Shown here: positions 7,460 through 14,496 of the stretch, piece by piece
Layout of the letters: each line of letters begins with the position of its first letter
Numbering within the stretch: position 1 is the stretch's first letter
DNA from: Paraperibacillus esterisolvens
GTDB lineage: Bacteria; Bacillota; Bacilli; Bacillales; DSM-1321
Assembly: GCF_046237625.1 (NCBI RefSeq)
Contig: NZ_CP143545.1
Coordinates: 2,480,001 to 2,544,000 of the forward strand
Direction: 5' to 3'
DNA: 64,000 nucleotides
Made by a program: the position numbers and the translations under genes
The notes under the pieces: model-generated
The model's database searches: none
Told to the model about the DNA's origin: nothing
The model's input: the letters and a program-made list of their open reading frames with translations, nothing else

Positions 7460-8284
7460 TTATTTCCACCAATCATCAAACACAGTGACCGCATGCTGGC
7501 GTTTGTGTTCTGATTTTAGGTAATGACCTTCGATGATCTTTGCCTGTCCCGGGTCAATTTCTTTTCCTTCCAGATAATCATCGATGGCTTCATAGCTCAC
7601 TCCTAGCGCTGATTCATCCGGAATGCCAGGCTTATTCTCTTCAAGGTCTGCTGTCGGCGCCTTTTTATACAAGTGCTCTGGACAGCCAAGCTCCTTTAGA
7701 AGCTCCCGGCCCTGCCTCTTGTTCAATCGATAGAGCGGGAGCAGATCACAGGCACCGTCCCCATGCTTTGTGTAGAAACCGGTGATGGCCTCTGCGGCAT
7801 GATCCGTACCAAGCACGATGCCGCTTTCGGCAGCAGCGATGCTGTATTGTGCCTTCATTCTTTCCCTGGCTTTTTCGTTTCCTTTTTGGAAATCAGTCAA
7901 TTCAATTCCGGCTTCCTTAAGTGCAGCTGTACTCGCCTCAACTGCTGCTTTAATATTTACAGTAACCAGTTTTGTAGGATGAATGAAGCGGATGGCATCC
8001 TGTGCATCTTGTTCATCCTTTTGCTCTCCATAAGGGAGGCGGACAGCGATGAAAGAATAATTGTTTCCCCCGCTCTCCTCGTTAAGCTCATCCACAGCTA
8101 TCTGGGCAAGCTTTCCTGCAAGAGTAGAATCCTGGCCTCCGGAAATTCCAAGTGTCATGGATTTTAGGAAGGAATTTTTCTTTAAATAACTCTTCATTAA
8201 ATCGACACTTCTTCTAATCTCTTCCTTTGCATCAATTTCCGGCCTAACTTTCAGCTCTTTTATAATCTTTTTCTGCAAATCCAT
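7460..8284 (-). CDS. nadE: NH3-dependent NAD+ synthetase
   Basis: Amidates nicotinate adenine dinucleotide to NAD+ using ATP and ammonia, the last step of NAD synthesis and salvage. The 274-residue length matches the ammonia-dependent class, without a glutaminase domain. The PP-loop SGGQDST lies at 48-54, and GTDHAAEAITGFYTKHGDGACDLLPL is the conserved substrate and metal-binding stretch. ATG at 8282-8284 is preferred over a start 20 codons earlier because TTAGGAG lies 9 nt upstream and MDLQKKI is the usual N-terminus. A sigma-B-type promoter and a palindrome precede it. pncB, two steps earlier in the Preiss-Handler pathway, is 1.8 kb away. Confidence 0.95.
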   Translation of the reverse strand: MDLQKKIIKELKVRPEIDAKEEIRRSVDLMKSYLKKNSFLKSMTLGISGGQDSTLAGKLAQIAVDELNEESGGNNYSFIAVRLPYGEQKDEQDAQDAIRFIHPTKLVTVNIKAAVEASTAALKEAGIELTDFQKGNEKARERMKAQYSIAAAESGIVLGTDHAAEAITGFYTKHGDGACDLLPLYRLNKRQGRELLKELGCPEHLYKKAPTADLEENKPGIPDESALGVSYEAIDDYLEGKEIDPGQAKIIEGHYLKSEHKRQHAVTVFDDWWK

Positions 8285-8304
8285 GCTAACAGCTCCTAAC
8301 TTCC

Positions 8305-8332
8305 TGTATATGTATACCTTGATAGTATACAT
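8305..8332 (-). promoter_or_regulatory. Palindromic operator candidate before nadE
   Basis: ATGTATAC (8310-8317) and GTATACAT (8325-8332) form a perfect inverted repeat with a 7-nt spacer, 21-48 nt upstream of the nadE start. The 11-mer TGTATATGTAT at 8305-8315 recurs at nearly the same distance before pncB. Confidence 0.45.
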
Positions 8333-8369
8333 GTAATTTCGCAAGTAATAAAAAATTCTGTTATATAAT

Positions 8370-8394
8370 TTTCCCTTACTTTTACTGGATAAAC
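8370..8394 (-). promoter_or_regulatory. Sigma-B-type promoter of nadE
   Basis: On the minus strand GTTTAT, 13 nt, GGGAAA, 86 nt before the start codon. nadE of B. subtilis is known to be under sigma-B control, which supports the reading. Confidence 0.65.
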
Positions 8395-8466
8395 ATCTTT
8401 GAATAGGTTATTAAATGTTCAGGAACTGGGCATACTGCAAAGAAATATGTACCGGGAGGTCAGGCT

Positions 8467-8598
8467 GTGTATTTTTGTTTATCCTGCGGTTTAGTATTAT
8501 TTGAAGAAGAAGCTGTCGCAAGGGAGGATCAGGGAAAGCTCTGCCTGGACTGCTACAGCGAATATGAAGAAAAGCCATTTCCATTTTTCTATGAATGA
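8467..8598 (+). CDS. Small two-CxxC protein (43 aa)
   Basis: A 43-residue peptide beginning at GTG (8467-8469) with GGGAGGT six nt upstream. It contains CLSC and CLDC pairs (residues 4-7 and 26-29) that could bind one zinc ion, and ends in an aromatic PFPFFYE tail. It stands alone on the plus strand between nadE and a convergent hairpin. No family is recognised. The paired cysteines and the ribosome site argue that it is real; the function is unknown. Confidence 0.5.
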   Translation: MYFCLSCGLVLFEEEAVAREDQGKLCLDCYSEYEEKPFPFFYE

Positions 8599-8610
8599 AA
8601 ACCAGTATAA

Positions 8611-8655
8611 AGAGGATGACTTATCCAAGCCACCCAGGCCCTGAAGTCATCCTCT
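8611..8655. terminator. Convergent hairpin, weak terminator
   Basis: Perfect 12-bp stem AGAGGATGACTT/AAGTCATCCTCT with a 21-nt loop between the convergent 43-aa gene and the minus-strand gene at 8647. U-runs are poor on both strands, so termination efficiency is uncertain. Confidence 0.45.
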
Positions 8656-9237
8656 ATTATTCGGGTCATACATTTTGACGACAGAAGGACTGGCAGTGAA
8701 CTTTTTCCTTTTATCGTTCCTCTGCTTCTTGTCTCTTTTTTCAGGAGGTTCTGAATTTCCTTCCCCGCCGCCGTCCGGATCTTTCTTCTTGGGCAATAAC
8801 TTGGTTTTCTTTTCTTTTCGTTTTGCCAAACCCTCAAGCCTGGTAACTGCATCATCGAATTCATCCTGAGTCATCTGGCCCATGGCTGCCATAGAGCATA
8901 GCATAGCATAAGCGATTGCTGTAGTATCCACCTCTACGTTCACATTAACATCGACGTCAGAGTTGCCGCTGTGATTCACTTGAGACTGTGAATTGGTTTG
9001 AATATCCTGACTTAGCATGGAATTCTGCCTGTTGTCTGTCCCGTTACTTTGTCCATTCTCCTGAATCACTTCATTGAATAAGTCTGATTCTGAGAGTGCC
9101 TGGTTTTCCACTGACAAATCCACCGGTCGTGATTGTTGGGGTTCCGCTCTGAGGGTTGGTCTTCTTCTAAAAAGATCGTCCCCGTTATCCGGGCGTCTAA
9201 AAGGGAGAAAAAAGCCCCTGCGGTCATAGTTCTCCAT
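8647..9237 (-). CDS. Hypothetical protein with SGN-VD repeat motif (196 aa)
   Basis: 196 residues starting at ATG 9235-9237, chosen because AGGGGAG lies 6 nt upstream. The N-terminal third is polar with RRP motifs, the middle has VNHSGNSDVDVNVNVEVD followed by a short hydrophobic helix (TTAIAYAMLCSMAAMGQM), and the C-terminus is a Lys/Arg-rich tail (KRKEKKTKLLPKKKD...). The SGN-VD motif is repeated in the protein encoded just upstream (9300-9698). The composition suggests a surface or spore-coat-associated scaffold, but no known family is recognised. It is probably the second gene of an operon with the neighbour, separated by a hairpin. Confidence 0.65.
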   Translation of the reverse strand: MENYDRRGFFLPFRRPDNGDDLFRRRPTLRAEPQQSRPVDLSVENQALSESDLFNEVIQENGQSNGTDNRQNSMLSQDIQTNSQSQVNHSGNSDVDVNVNVEVDTTAIAYAMLCSMAAMGQMTQDEFDDAVTRLEGLAKRKEKKTKLLPKKKDPDGGGEGNSEPPEKRDKKQRNDKRKKFTASPSVVKMYDPNNRG

Positions 9238-9263
9238 TGACATCTCCCCTGCTAATATATAAT

Positions 9264-9292
9264 AGGCGGGATGAGGGCTGCCTCTCCCGCCT
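9264..9292 (-). promoter_or_regulatory. Intercistronic hairpin
   Basis: Stem AGGCGGGA/TCCCGCCT with a 13-nt loop between the two SGN-VD genes. There is no U-run on the minus strand, so it looks more like an mRNA stability or processing element than a terminator. Confidence 0.45.
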
Positions 9293-9299
9293 TATAAGA

Positions 9300-9698
9300 C
9301 TAGTCTTGATCCTGTTCTTGATCTTGATCCTGTTCCGAATCTGCATCAGAATTTGCCCTGGATCTGACCCTTGCATTAGAGTCGGAATCCACATCGATAT
9401 CAATGCTGAAATCCACTTTTGCATTTCCGCTGTTTTTCACTTCAGAATCAGCGTGGGAATTGCTCTTGTTATTATTTACAAGATCGTTTTCATTATCATT
9501 GTCATTATCACTGATATTCTTGGTATTTATGTCGTTGTCTACATCAGAATTCGAGTCAGACTTACTATCAACATCATTATCAATGTCAAAATCTACATCT
9601 GAATCAGAGTTTGACCTGCCCGAGCCAGAGCCGCCTCCCTGTGAACGTCTTGATCCTCCGCCCCAGCCGTTTCCTCCATTATTGAACCAAACTGCCAT
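9300..9698 (-). CDS. Asn/Asp/Ser-rich low-complexity protein (132 aa)
   Basis: 132 residues of extreme composition: a Gly/Ser/Arg start (MAVWFNNGGNGWGGGSRRSQ), then alternating Asp and Val/Ile/Ser (for example DSDVDFDIDNDVDS), an Asn/Asp stretch, the motif VKNSGNAKVDFSIDIDVD and an acidic EQDQDQ end. ATG at 9696-9698 follows AAAGGAGGT at ideal spacing. The same SGN-VD motif occurs in the downstream gene, so the two products are probably partners or diverged paralogues. The alternating acidic/beta-branched pattern would suit a calcium-binding or aggregating surface strand. No family is recognised and no signal peptide is seen. Confidence 0.65.
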   Translation of the reverse strand: MAVWFNNGGNGWGGGSRRSQGGGSGSGRSNSDSDVDFDIDNDVDSKSDSNSDVDNDINTKNISDNDNDNENDLVNNNKSNSHADSEVKNSGNAKVDFSIDIDVDSDSNARVRSRANSDADSEQDQDQEQDQD

Positions 9699-9835
9699 AG
9701 TGTGACCTCCTTTCAGTCGTTCTAAGACTAATTTATTCAAAAGGATCATAAGTGGAATGGACAATTTGACTATGTACATCATTTTTACCCGCCCATTTTC
9801 CAAGACTTTCAACCAACCCTATGGTTCAATTTTGT

Positions 9836-9861
9836 GTTTTTATCAAGTACGGATAGGGTAC
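9836..9861 (+). promoter_or_regulatory. Sigma-B-type promoter of the 39-aa peptide gene
   Basis: GTTTTT, 14 nt, GGGTAC on the plus strand, 33 nt before the ATG at 9894. Confidence 0.5.
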
Positions 9862-9893
9862 ATACAAAAAGAGAACATAAGGAGGGAAGATCG

Positions 9894-10013
9894 ATGACAG
9901 AAAAGAATGACCATCAGAACGACTCAGTGGAACAGGAAAAGAAAGAGGAAAACAACCAGGATATCGATCCTCAGCGCGATCCTGACAAAAATGACAAAAC
10001 AGAAGCCAAATAA
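9894..10013 (+). CDS. Highly charged 39-aa peptide
   Basis: MTEKNDHQNDSVEQ... to DKTEAK, 39 residues of which more than half are charged or amide side chains; no hydrophobic core. The ATG follows AAGGAGGGAAGATCG, an excellent ribosome site. A sigma-B-type promoter precedes it and a perfect terminator follows, giving a complete one-gene stress-type unit. Function unknown; such disordered peptides are common among general-stress proteins. Confidence 0.6.
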   Translation: MTEKNDHQNDSVEQEKKEENNQDIDPQRDPDKNDKTEAK

Positions 10014-10017
10014 GAAG

Positions 10018-10043
10018 AGGCTGTCCCCCTGCGGGGACAGCCT
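10018..10043. terminator. Bidirectional terminator between the 39-aa gene and pncB
   Basis: Perfect 11-bp stem AGGCTGTCCCC/GGGGACAGCCT with loop CTGC, followed by ACTTTTA on the plus strand and TCTTCTTATTT on the minus strand. Confidence 0.8.
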
Positions 10044-10047
10044 ACTT

Positions 10048-11493
10048 TTATGATTTCATAGATTCCACCTTATTCCTGACTCCTTCTATGCTGGCCATTT
10101 TGTTATCCCAGCATTGCTGACTCAAGTCGACTGGATACTCCTGGGGGTTCATGGTCCGCATATACTCTTCCCAAAGATAATTCAGGCTGCTTTCATGGAA
10201 ATCCTGAATGGATGATACGTCCGGCAGGTTATAAACCATTTTGCCGTTTATAAAGATGTCCTTGTGGAGTTCTTTCGCTTCGAAATCCTCCACATATTTT
10301 GAAATATACGTATGGACCGGGTGGAACATTTTTATCCTGGCTTCCTCGTACGGCTTTTCAGTCGAAAGAGTAATATAATCGCCTTCTGACTTGCCTGTTT
10401 TTTTATTGATAATCCGGTACACATTTTTGATTCCCGGTGTTGTTACTTTTTCAGGATTCGACGAAATTTTAATGGTATCAGTCATCTGTCCATCCTTTTC
10501 AATCGAAACGAGCTTGTACACCGCACCAAGAGCAGCCTGCTCATAAGCTGTGATCAGCTTGGTGCCGACACCCCAGATATCAATTTTGGCTCCCTGTGCT
10601 TTAAGGTTGATCATTGTATACTCATCCAGATCGCTTGAGGCCACGATCTTTGTTTCCTTGAAGCCAGCTTCATCCAGCATCTTTCTCGCTTCCTTCGATA
10701 AATAAGCCATGTCCCCGCTGTCAAGCCTTATTGCCCTAAAGTTGATTTTATCTCCAAGCTGCTTCGCCACTTTAATGGCACTTGGAACGCCTGACCTTAG
10801 CGTGTCATATGTGTCAACCAAAAATACACAGTCCTTATGCCTTTGTGCATATTTATAAAAAGCTGTGTAATCATCCTGGTAGGCCTGCACCATTGCATGT
10901 GCGTGTGTTCCTGATACAGGGAGTCCAAACAATTTGCCAGCCTTCACATTGCTTGTGCCGTCAAAGCCTCCGATAAACGCGGCCCTGGTTCCCCATAATG
11001 CTGCATCAAACTCATGGGCCCGTCTTGTTCCAAATTCCAGCAATACACCATCTCCGGCTACATGTTTAATCCTGGCCGCTTTCGTAGCTATCAAGGTTTG
11101 ATAATTCACGATATTCAGCAGTGCTGTTTCAATCAGCTGCGCTTCAGCAAGCGGCGCTTCCACTCTTAATATAGGTTCATTGCCGAAAACCAGCTCCCCC
11201 TCCTGCATGGAACGCAGATTTCCCGAGAAACGGAGATCTGCCAGATATTGAAGGAAATCATCCTGATAGCCTAGTGTTTTCAGATATTCAATATCAGTAT
11301 TGGAAAATTTAAATTCTCTCAGGTATTCGATGATCTTTTCCAGGCCTGCAAATACTCCAAATCCATTTCCAAATGGCAGCTTCCTGAAGTAGAGATCAAA
11401 TACAGCCCTATTTTGATGAATGCCGTCTGCCCAGTAAGTTTCTGCCATATTAATTTGATATAAATCAGTATGCAGCGCGTAACTATTATCCAT
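10048..11493 (-). CDS. pncB: Nicotinate phosphoribosyltransferase
   Basis: Converts nicotinate and PRPP, with ATP hydrolysis, to nicotinate mononucleotide in the NAD salvage (Preiss-Handler) pathway. The 481-residue length fits the long bacterial form. Visible family stretches are ALHTDLYQINMAETYW at the N-terminus, LLEFGTRRAHEFDAALWGTRAAFIGGFDGTSNV, GTHAHAMVQAY and the phosphate-binding RLDSGDMAYLSKEARKML. ATG at 11491-11493 is preferred over the GTG three codons earlier because AGGCGG lies 8 nt from the ATG. It shares an upstream 11-mer with nadE, suggesting common control of NAD salvage. Confidence 0.95.
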   Translation of the reverse strand: MDNSYALHTDLYQINMAETYWADGIHQNRAVFDLYFRKLPFGNGFGVFAGLEKIIEYLREFKFSNTDIEYLKTLGYQDDFLQYLADLRFSGNLRSMQEGELVFGNEPILRVEAPLAEAQLIETALLNIVNYQTLIATKAARIKHVAGDGVLLEFGTRRAHEFDAALWGTRAAFIGGFDGTSNVKAGKLFGLPVSGTHAHAMVQAYQDDYTAFYKYAQRHKDCVFLVDTYDTLRSGVPSAIKVAKQLGDKINFRAIRLDSGDMAYLSKEARKMLDEAGFKETKIVASSDLDEYTMINLKAQGAKIDIWGVGTKLITAYEQAALGAVYKLVSIEKDGQMTDTIKISSNPEKVTTPGIKNVYRIINKKTGKSEGDYITLSTEKPYEEARIKMFHPVHTYISKYVEDFEAKELHKDIFINGKMVYNLPDVSSIQDFHESSLNYLWEEYMRTMNPQEYPVDLSQQCWDNKMASIEGVRNKVESMKS

Positions 11494-11510
11494 AACCTTC
11501 ACCGCCTATT

Positions 11511-11521
11511 TGTATATGTAT
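11511..11521 (-). promoter_or_regulatory. 11-mer shared with the nadE upstream region
   Basis: TGTATATGTAT on the plus strand, 18 nt upstream of the pncB start, is identical to 8305-8315, 21 nt upstream of nadE; both are followed by a similar ATnAGTAT half-site. It could be a binding site of a common NAD regulator or part of an A/T-rich promoter. Confidence 0.35.
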
Positions 11522-11729
11522 CAATCAGTATGCCCGCGGCTCTAAGAAGCCGGTTAAGTGCAGTTTTTCATTTTCTTTACCCACTATTGATGAATTGATG
11601 TACAAAGAGTCAGTAAACCTCTGTAATCTTTCATTTAAGCTGATTGTTCCCTTCCTAAGAAGGTTAGATTCACTTTAAGAGCATAAATTATAGCCAGGCT
11701 GCTGTCCAGAAAATTATCCTGTAGAAGAG

Positions 11730-11765
11730 AAAACAAGAAATGCCCGGCACAGGGGCGCCAGGCAT
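11730..11765 (-). terminator. Terminator of the 153-aa gene
   Basis: 9-bp stem (ATGCCCGGC/GCCAGGCAT with one G-T pair), 8-nt loop, then TTTCTTGTTTTCT on the minus strand. Confidence 0.7.
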
Positions 11766-11785
11766 AGGTAGTGCTGACATTATAA

Positions 11786-12247
11786 TTAAAAAACAGCACT
11801 ATGCTCTGAAAGGATAAATTTAGCCATAACGATTTCACTGCCGGGATTATCATCAGCGGTCATCTCAATGGTCCATAGACCAGGTATAGTTCTCTTCAGT
11901 TCAGCTATCCAGTCCCTATGGAGTATTACATTTTCAATGGAAGCGCCGGTGAGGAAAAAATCTATATTTTCCTGTAGTGCAAATCTGATAATTAAATAGT
12001 TTTTTAGGCCGTTGAACGTCAAAAATTTAAATTGGTAGCCGTGTTCGATGGCCGTTATACATTCATTTATGTGCTTTCCGGCATAGTCTTTAAAATAGGA
12101 CACAGAATAAATATCATTCACATAATCAGCGAGGTATGTAAAGTCATGGGATTTAACAGCATGTATTAAGACATCGTTAGGGGCACCGGCAGCCTTCATC
12201 TTTTCGAGCTGTAAGGCCGCAGGCATAGGAAGACGCACAGCAGACAT
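11786..12247 (-). CDS. Hypothetical protein (153 aa)
   Basis: 153 residues, cytoplasmic in appearance, beginning MSAVRLPMPAALQLEKMKAAG and containing a central YQFKFLTFNGLKNYLIIRF stretch followed by ENVILHRDWIAELKRTIPGLWTIEMTADDNPGSEIVMAKFIL, which looks like an alpha/beta domain. AGAGGAG lies 7 nt before the ATG, and a terminator follows, so it is a complete one-gene unit. I do not recognise the family. A repeated pattern of charged helices gives no clear active site. Confidence 0.6.
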   Translation of the reverse strand: MSAVRLPMPAALQLEKMKAAGAPNDVLIHAVKSHDFTYLADYVNDIYSVSYFKDYAGKHINECITAIEHGYQFKFLTFNGLKNYLIIRFALQENIDFFLTGASIENVILHRDWIAELKRTIPGLWTIEMTADDNPGSEIVMAKFILSEHSAVF

Positions 12248-12302
12248 TTGGTTCTCCTCTTTTCAAACAATTAAAATTTTCATGAATAAATAATCGCTGA
12301 CA

Positions 12303-12353
12303 AAATAAAGAGCCTCTTTGCACGAAAACGGCGGCCGCTTGCAAAGAAAGCTC
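12303..12353 (-). terminator. Terminator after the DUF4062 gene pair
   Basis: Stem built from GAGC plus TCTTTGCA (12310-12322) and TGCAAAGA plus GCTC (12340-12353), with a 17-nt loop, then TTTATTTTG on the minus strand. Confidence 0.65.
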
Positions 12354-12354
12354 C

Positions 12355-12495
12355 TTAACTGCGCTGAACCGGCTTGTTTAAAGCTCCCAGCAGCCTCTGG
12401 CTGTTTTTTACGAGGCTGTCTAGCTTCTGATCAGATGCTGCCCTGGACAGCTTTTTTGGTGTTGAAGCCACTAAGACGGATTTATTCTTTTTCAA
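12355..12495 (-). CDS. Basic 46-aa peptide overlapping the DUF4062 gene
   Basis: TTG start at 12493-12495, inside the last codons of the DUF4062 gene but in another frame, with GGAGGG 7 nt upstream. The product (MKKNKSVLVASTPKKLSRAA...NKPVQRS) is 46 residues, net positive and probably one long amphipathic helix. The 14-bp overlap implies translational coupling to the larger gene, and both end at one terminator. No family is recognised; a small accessory or antidote-like partner of the DUF4062 protein is conceivable but unproven. Confidence 0.5.
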   Translation of the reverse strand: MKKNKSVLVASTPKKLSRAASDQKLDSLVKNSQRLLGALNKPVQRS

Positions 12496-13678
12496 TATCC
12501 AACCCTCCAATTAAATCGGCTGCAAAATCCAAATAAATTCTCTCTTTTAGTATAGCAGAAAAAATCTCTTCTTGAAGAGCAGCTACCTCATTCGAAGACC
12601 AAAATTCTTGAAATGGAAAATGTGCACACATAACCATTTCTCCAATCCTTTTTGTCAGATAAAGCTGATGCTTTTCTTCATTATAGAATAAATACTCCAC
12701 ATCGCCGTTTAATATATAGGTCTTTGAAACAAAGGCATCTTCATCCTGGAGGGAAAACCCGGGCCGCGGGGTAACATTCCCGTAATGAGAGACATAGACA
12801 AGGCTGTCTCCCTTTCTTCTATAAAGCGAAATGGCACTGCAATCCCCGAAGGAAGCGATTTCTTCCCTTACATAATACCCTTTTCTATTATAAATATTCG
12901 CACCCTTGAGTACTTGTGACAATTCCTTGAGTACGATATCGAGCTGGGGGGAACCGGATCTGAAGGATCTTATGATCTGGAAGGAGAAATCTTTATATTT
13001 TTTTAGCTTTGGCGCCAGATTCAGGCTTTCTTTTGTTTCTTCCTCGTTCTTTAAGTATTCTATGCCCTTGTGCAGGTAATTACTTAAATAAATATTGACA
13101 GTTCTGCAAAGCTCATCGGAATTTGCAAGGACTACATCATATAGGAATGGGCAGCTCTGGTCTACATCGTATAAAAAGGCCCAGACGAAAGGGTCGACGT
13201 CTTTGATCCTTTTGTACAAATACTCCCTGGTCCGCTGGATATCCTTAATCAATGGTTCCACAATATCATAGATATGGCCGGGAAATCTGTAGAATTTTGA
13301 CCTGAAATTATAAAGTTCCTCTGCTATTAATTGCTTGATATCGCTAAAATACAGACTTTTTATCCAATCATTTACAAAAGGAATGATAAGCTTCTTTTCC
13401 TTCTTGGCATAGTGGAATTCTACATAAGTGGCAGTGACACGCGGATCCTTTTCCGTAAAACTTCCGCTTTTTTCTGAAAGAAAAAGGAGGAAAATGTCGG
13501 ATTCCTTTACCTTATTTATGCAGGTTTCAATTTTGTCCTGGCCCCACACCCCAAAGTTCTCTTCAAACAATAAAGGAAAATGGCCAGCGCATGCTAAAGT
13601 CTCCATAATTTTCTTCCTTAATGGCTTCAGTTCATTTTCATAGGCTGAGCTGATAAAGATTTTGGTTCCTGTCTGCAT
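12482..13678 (-). CDS. DUF4062-domain protein (398 aa)
   Basis: The N-terminal ~110 residues form a DUF4062-type domain: TKIFISSAYENELKPLRKKIMETLACAGHFPLLFEE, then KIETCINKVKESDIFLLFLSEKSGSFTE, the layout of TIR/2'-deoxyribosyltransferase-like folds that start with (I/V)FISS. The remaining ~280 residues have no recognised domain and are mixed alpha/beta. ATG at 13676-13678 follows GGAGGTGGAG; an upstream in-frame start lacks a ribosome site. DUF4062 domains often occur in signalling or biological-conflict proteins, usually with an NTPase, but no NTPase motif is seen here. It is overlapped by a 46-codon gene. A defence role is only a hypothesis. Confidence 0.65.
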   Translation of the reverse strand: MQTGTKIFISSAYENELKPLRKKIMETLACAGHFPLLFEENFGVWGQDKIETCINKVKESDIFLLFLSEKSGSFTEKDPRVTATYVEFHYAKKEKKLIIPFVNDWIKSLYFSDIKQLIAEELYNFRSKFYRFPGHIYDIVEPLIKDIQRTREYLYKRIKDVDPFVWAFLYDVDQSCPFLYDVVLANSDELCRTVNIYLSNYLHKGIEYLKNEEETKESLNLAPKLKKYKDFSFQIIRSFRSGSPQLDIVLKELSQVLKGANIYNRKGYYVREEIASFGDCSAISLYRRKGDSLVYVSHYGNVTPRPGFSLQDEDAFVSKTYILNGDVEYLFYNEEKHQLYLTKRIGEMVMCAHFPFQEFWSSNEVAALQEEIFSAILKERIYLDFAADLIGGLDIEKE

Positions 13679-13998
13679 AACTCCACCTCCACAGTTTTCC
13701 TGATTTGTTTGCTGTAAGCCTTTGGGGTACCGGGTTCCGTAACTGGCCATGACAGCCCTATTACTTTTTTTATTATTCTATTAAAGTTATGAATTTTCCT
13801 TGCAACAGATGACCAATTTGTGCTATATAAGGACAAAATGAGCTAAAGAGACTATATTTTTCAGCAACATCAAGGAAAAAGCGAGCGTTTTATATCACCC
13901 TGGACCTACCCTAAATTTTGCCTTTTTATTTTCCTTACAATAGTTTTGAAGATGGCAGAGGTTTTTTCACAGCATAAAACAAAACTGAAATTTTCTGG
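13679..13998. other. Upstream region of the DUF4062 gene
   Basis: AT-rich, gene-free stretch. On the minus strand TTGCAA followed about 17 nt later by AATAGA near 13775-13800 may be a weak promoter of the DUF4062 gene. The left flank of intergenic element copy 2 (TTTTTTCACA...ACAAAACTG) near 13955-13990 resembles the left flank of copy 1. Confidence 0.4.
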
Positions 13999-14158
13999 CT
14001 CGCAGCCCTTGAATGGAAAGGAACCATGGCAAGAGCAGGAACATACACCATAAGTGGTGGAGCGGAGTAAGGAGAAGGCAGAGGGATGCCAGCAAGGATT
14101 AATGATGTTCTGACCCATGCAGAGCTTTATGTTACATGCAGCTCCGCCCCTCTCCACA
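13999..14158 (+). repeat. Intergenic element, copy 2 (160 nt)
   Basis: Contains CTCGCAGCCC, ATGGAAAGGAACC, GAGCAGGAACA, GGAGCGGAGTAAGG, GATGCCAGCAAG, TTACATGCAGCT and the end TCTCCACA, in the same order and spacing as copies 1 and 3. It points into the terminator of the convergent csbD gene. Confidence 0.75.
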
Positions 14159-14201
14159 TAAAAAACCCGGAGCAGGCTCAGGGGTGAGCTTGCTCCGGGT
14201 T
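14159..14201 (-). terminator. Terminator of csbD
   Basis: 11-bp stem AACCCGGAGCA/TGCTCCGGGTT extended by GCTC/GAGC, followed on the minus strand by TTTTTATG. It abuts intergenic element copy 2. Confidence 0.85.
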
Positions 14202-14213
14202 CATAATTCTTTC

Positions 14214-14396
14214 TTATCGATCAGATTTGAAGGCGTCTTTCACATTTCCTACAGCATCCTGAATATTGCCTTTTGCTTTGTCTGATTTTCCTTCTGCCTG
14301 CATGTCCTTATCACCGGACGCATTTCCAACCTGGTCTTTTAATTCACCTTTTGCCTTGCTTACTGCACCTTTTAGCTTATCAGATGTACCACTCAT
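14214..14396 (-). CDS. csbD: CsbD-family general stress protein
   Basis: 60 residues, Lys/Asp/Gly-rich and repetitive: SDKLKGAVSKAKGELKDQVGNASGD followed by SDKAKGNIQDAVGNVKDAF, the duplicated K-G-x-x-K/D pattern of CsbD proteins. These are abundant small proteins of the sigma-B general stress response whose molecular role is unknown. The ATG follows AAGGAGGAATTACTA. A textbook sigma-B promoter lies 38 nt upstream, immediately after the rsbT terminator, so csbD is transcribed on its own. Confidence 0.92.
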   Translation of the reverse strand: MSGTSDKLKGAVSKAKGELKDQVGNASGDKDMQAEGKSDKAKGNIQDAVGNVKDAFKSDR

Positions 14397-14433
14397 TAGT
14401 AATTCCTCCTTATATAGCAGGTTTGATTCTTAT

Positions 14434-14458
14434 TTACCCTTCTGAAGCGGGGTTAAAC
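14434..14458 (-). promoter_or_regulatory. Sigma-B promoter of csbD
   Basis: On the minus strand GTTTAA, 13 nt, GGGTAA: a full match to the sigma-B consensus. Confidence 0.85.
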
Positions 14459-14493
14459 AAAAAAAGAGCAAGCCATAAAGACCTGACCTGCTC
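14459..14493 (-). terminator. Terminator of rsbS-rsbT
   Basis: 9-bp stem (GAGCAAGCC/GACCTGCTC with two G-T pairs) followed on the minus strand by seven T, 4 bp after the rsbT stop; it lies directly upstream of the csbD promoter. Confidence 0.75.
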
Positions 14494-14496
14494 CTC

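Noticed and set aside
9237..9602. Ile-rich plus-strand frame opposite the Asn/Asp gene
   Set aside because: It is the antisense shadow of the GAT/GTT-rich codons of the minus-strand gene, which has the ribosome site and codon bias.
9300..9620. Repetitive Asp/Asn codons taken as tandem repeats or CRISPR
   Set aside because: There are no regular spacers or constant repeat units; the pattern is a low-complexity coding sequence.
13906..14157. 83-codon frame covering intergenic element copy 2
   Set aside because: The other two copies have no matching frame, so the element is not coding.
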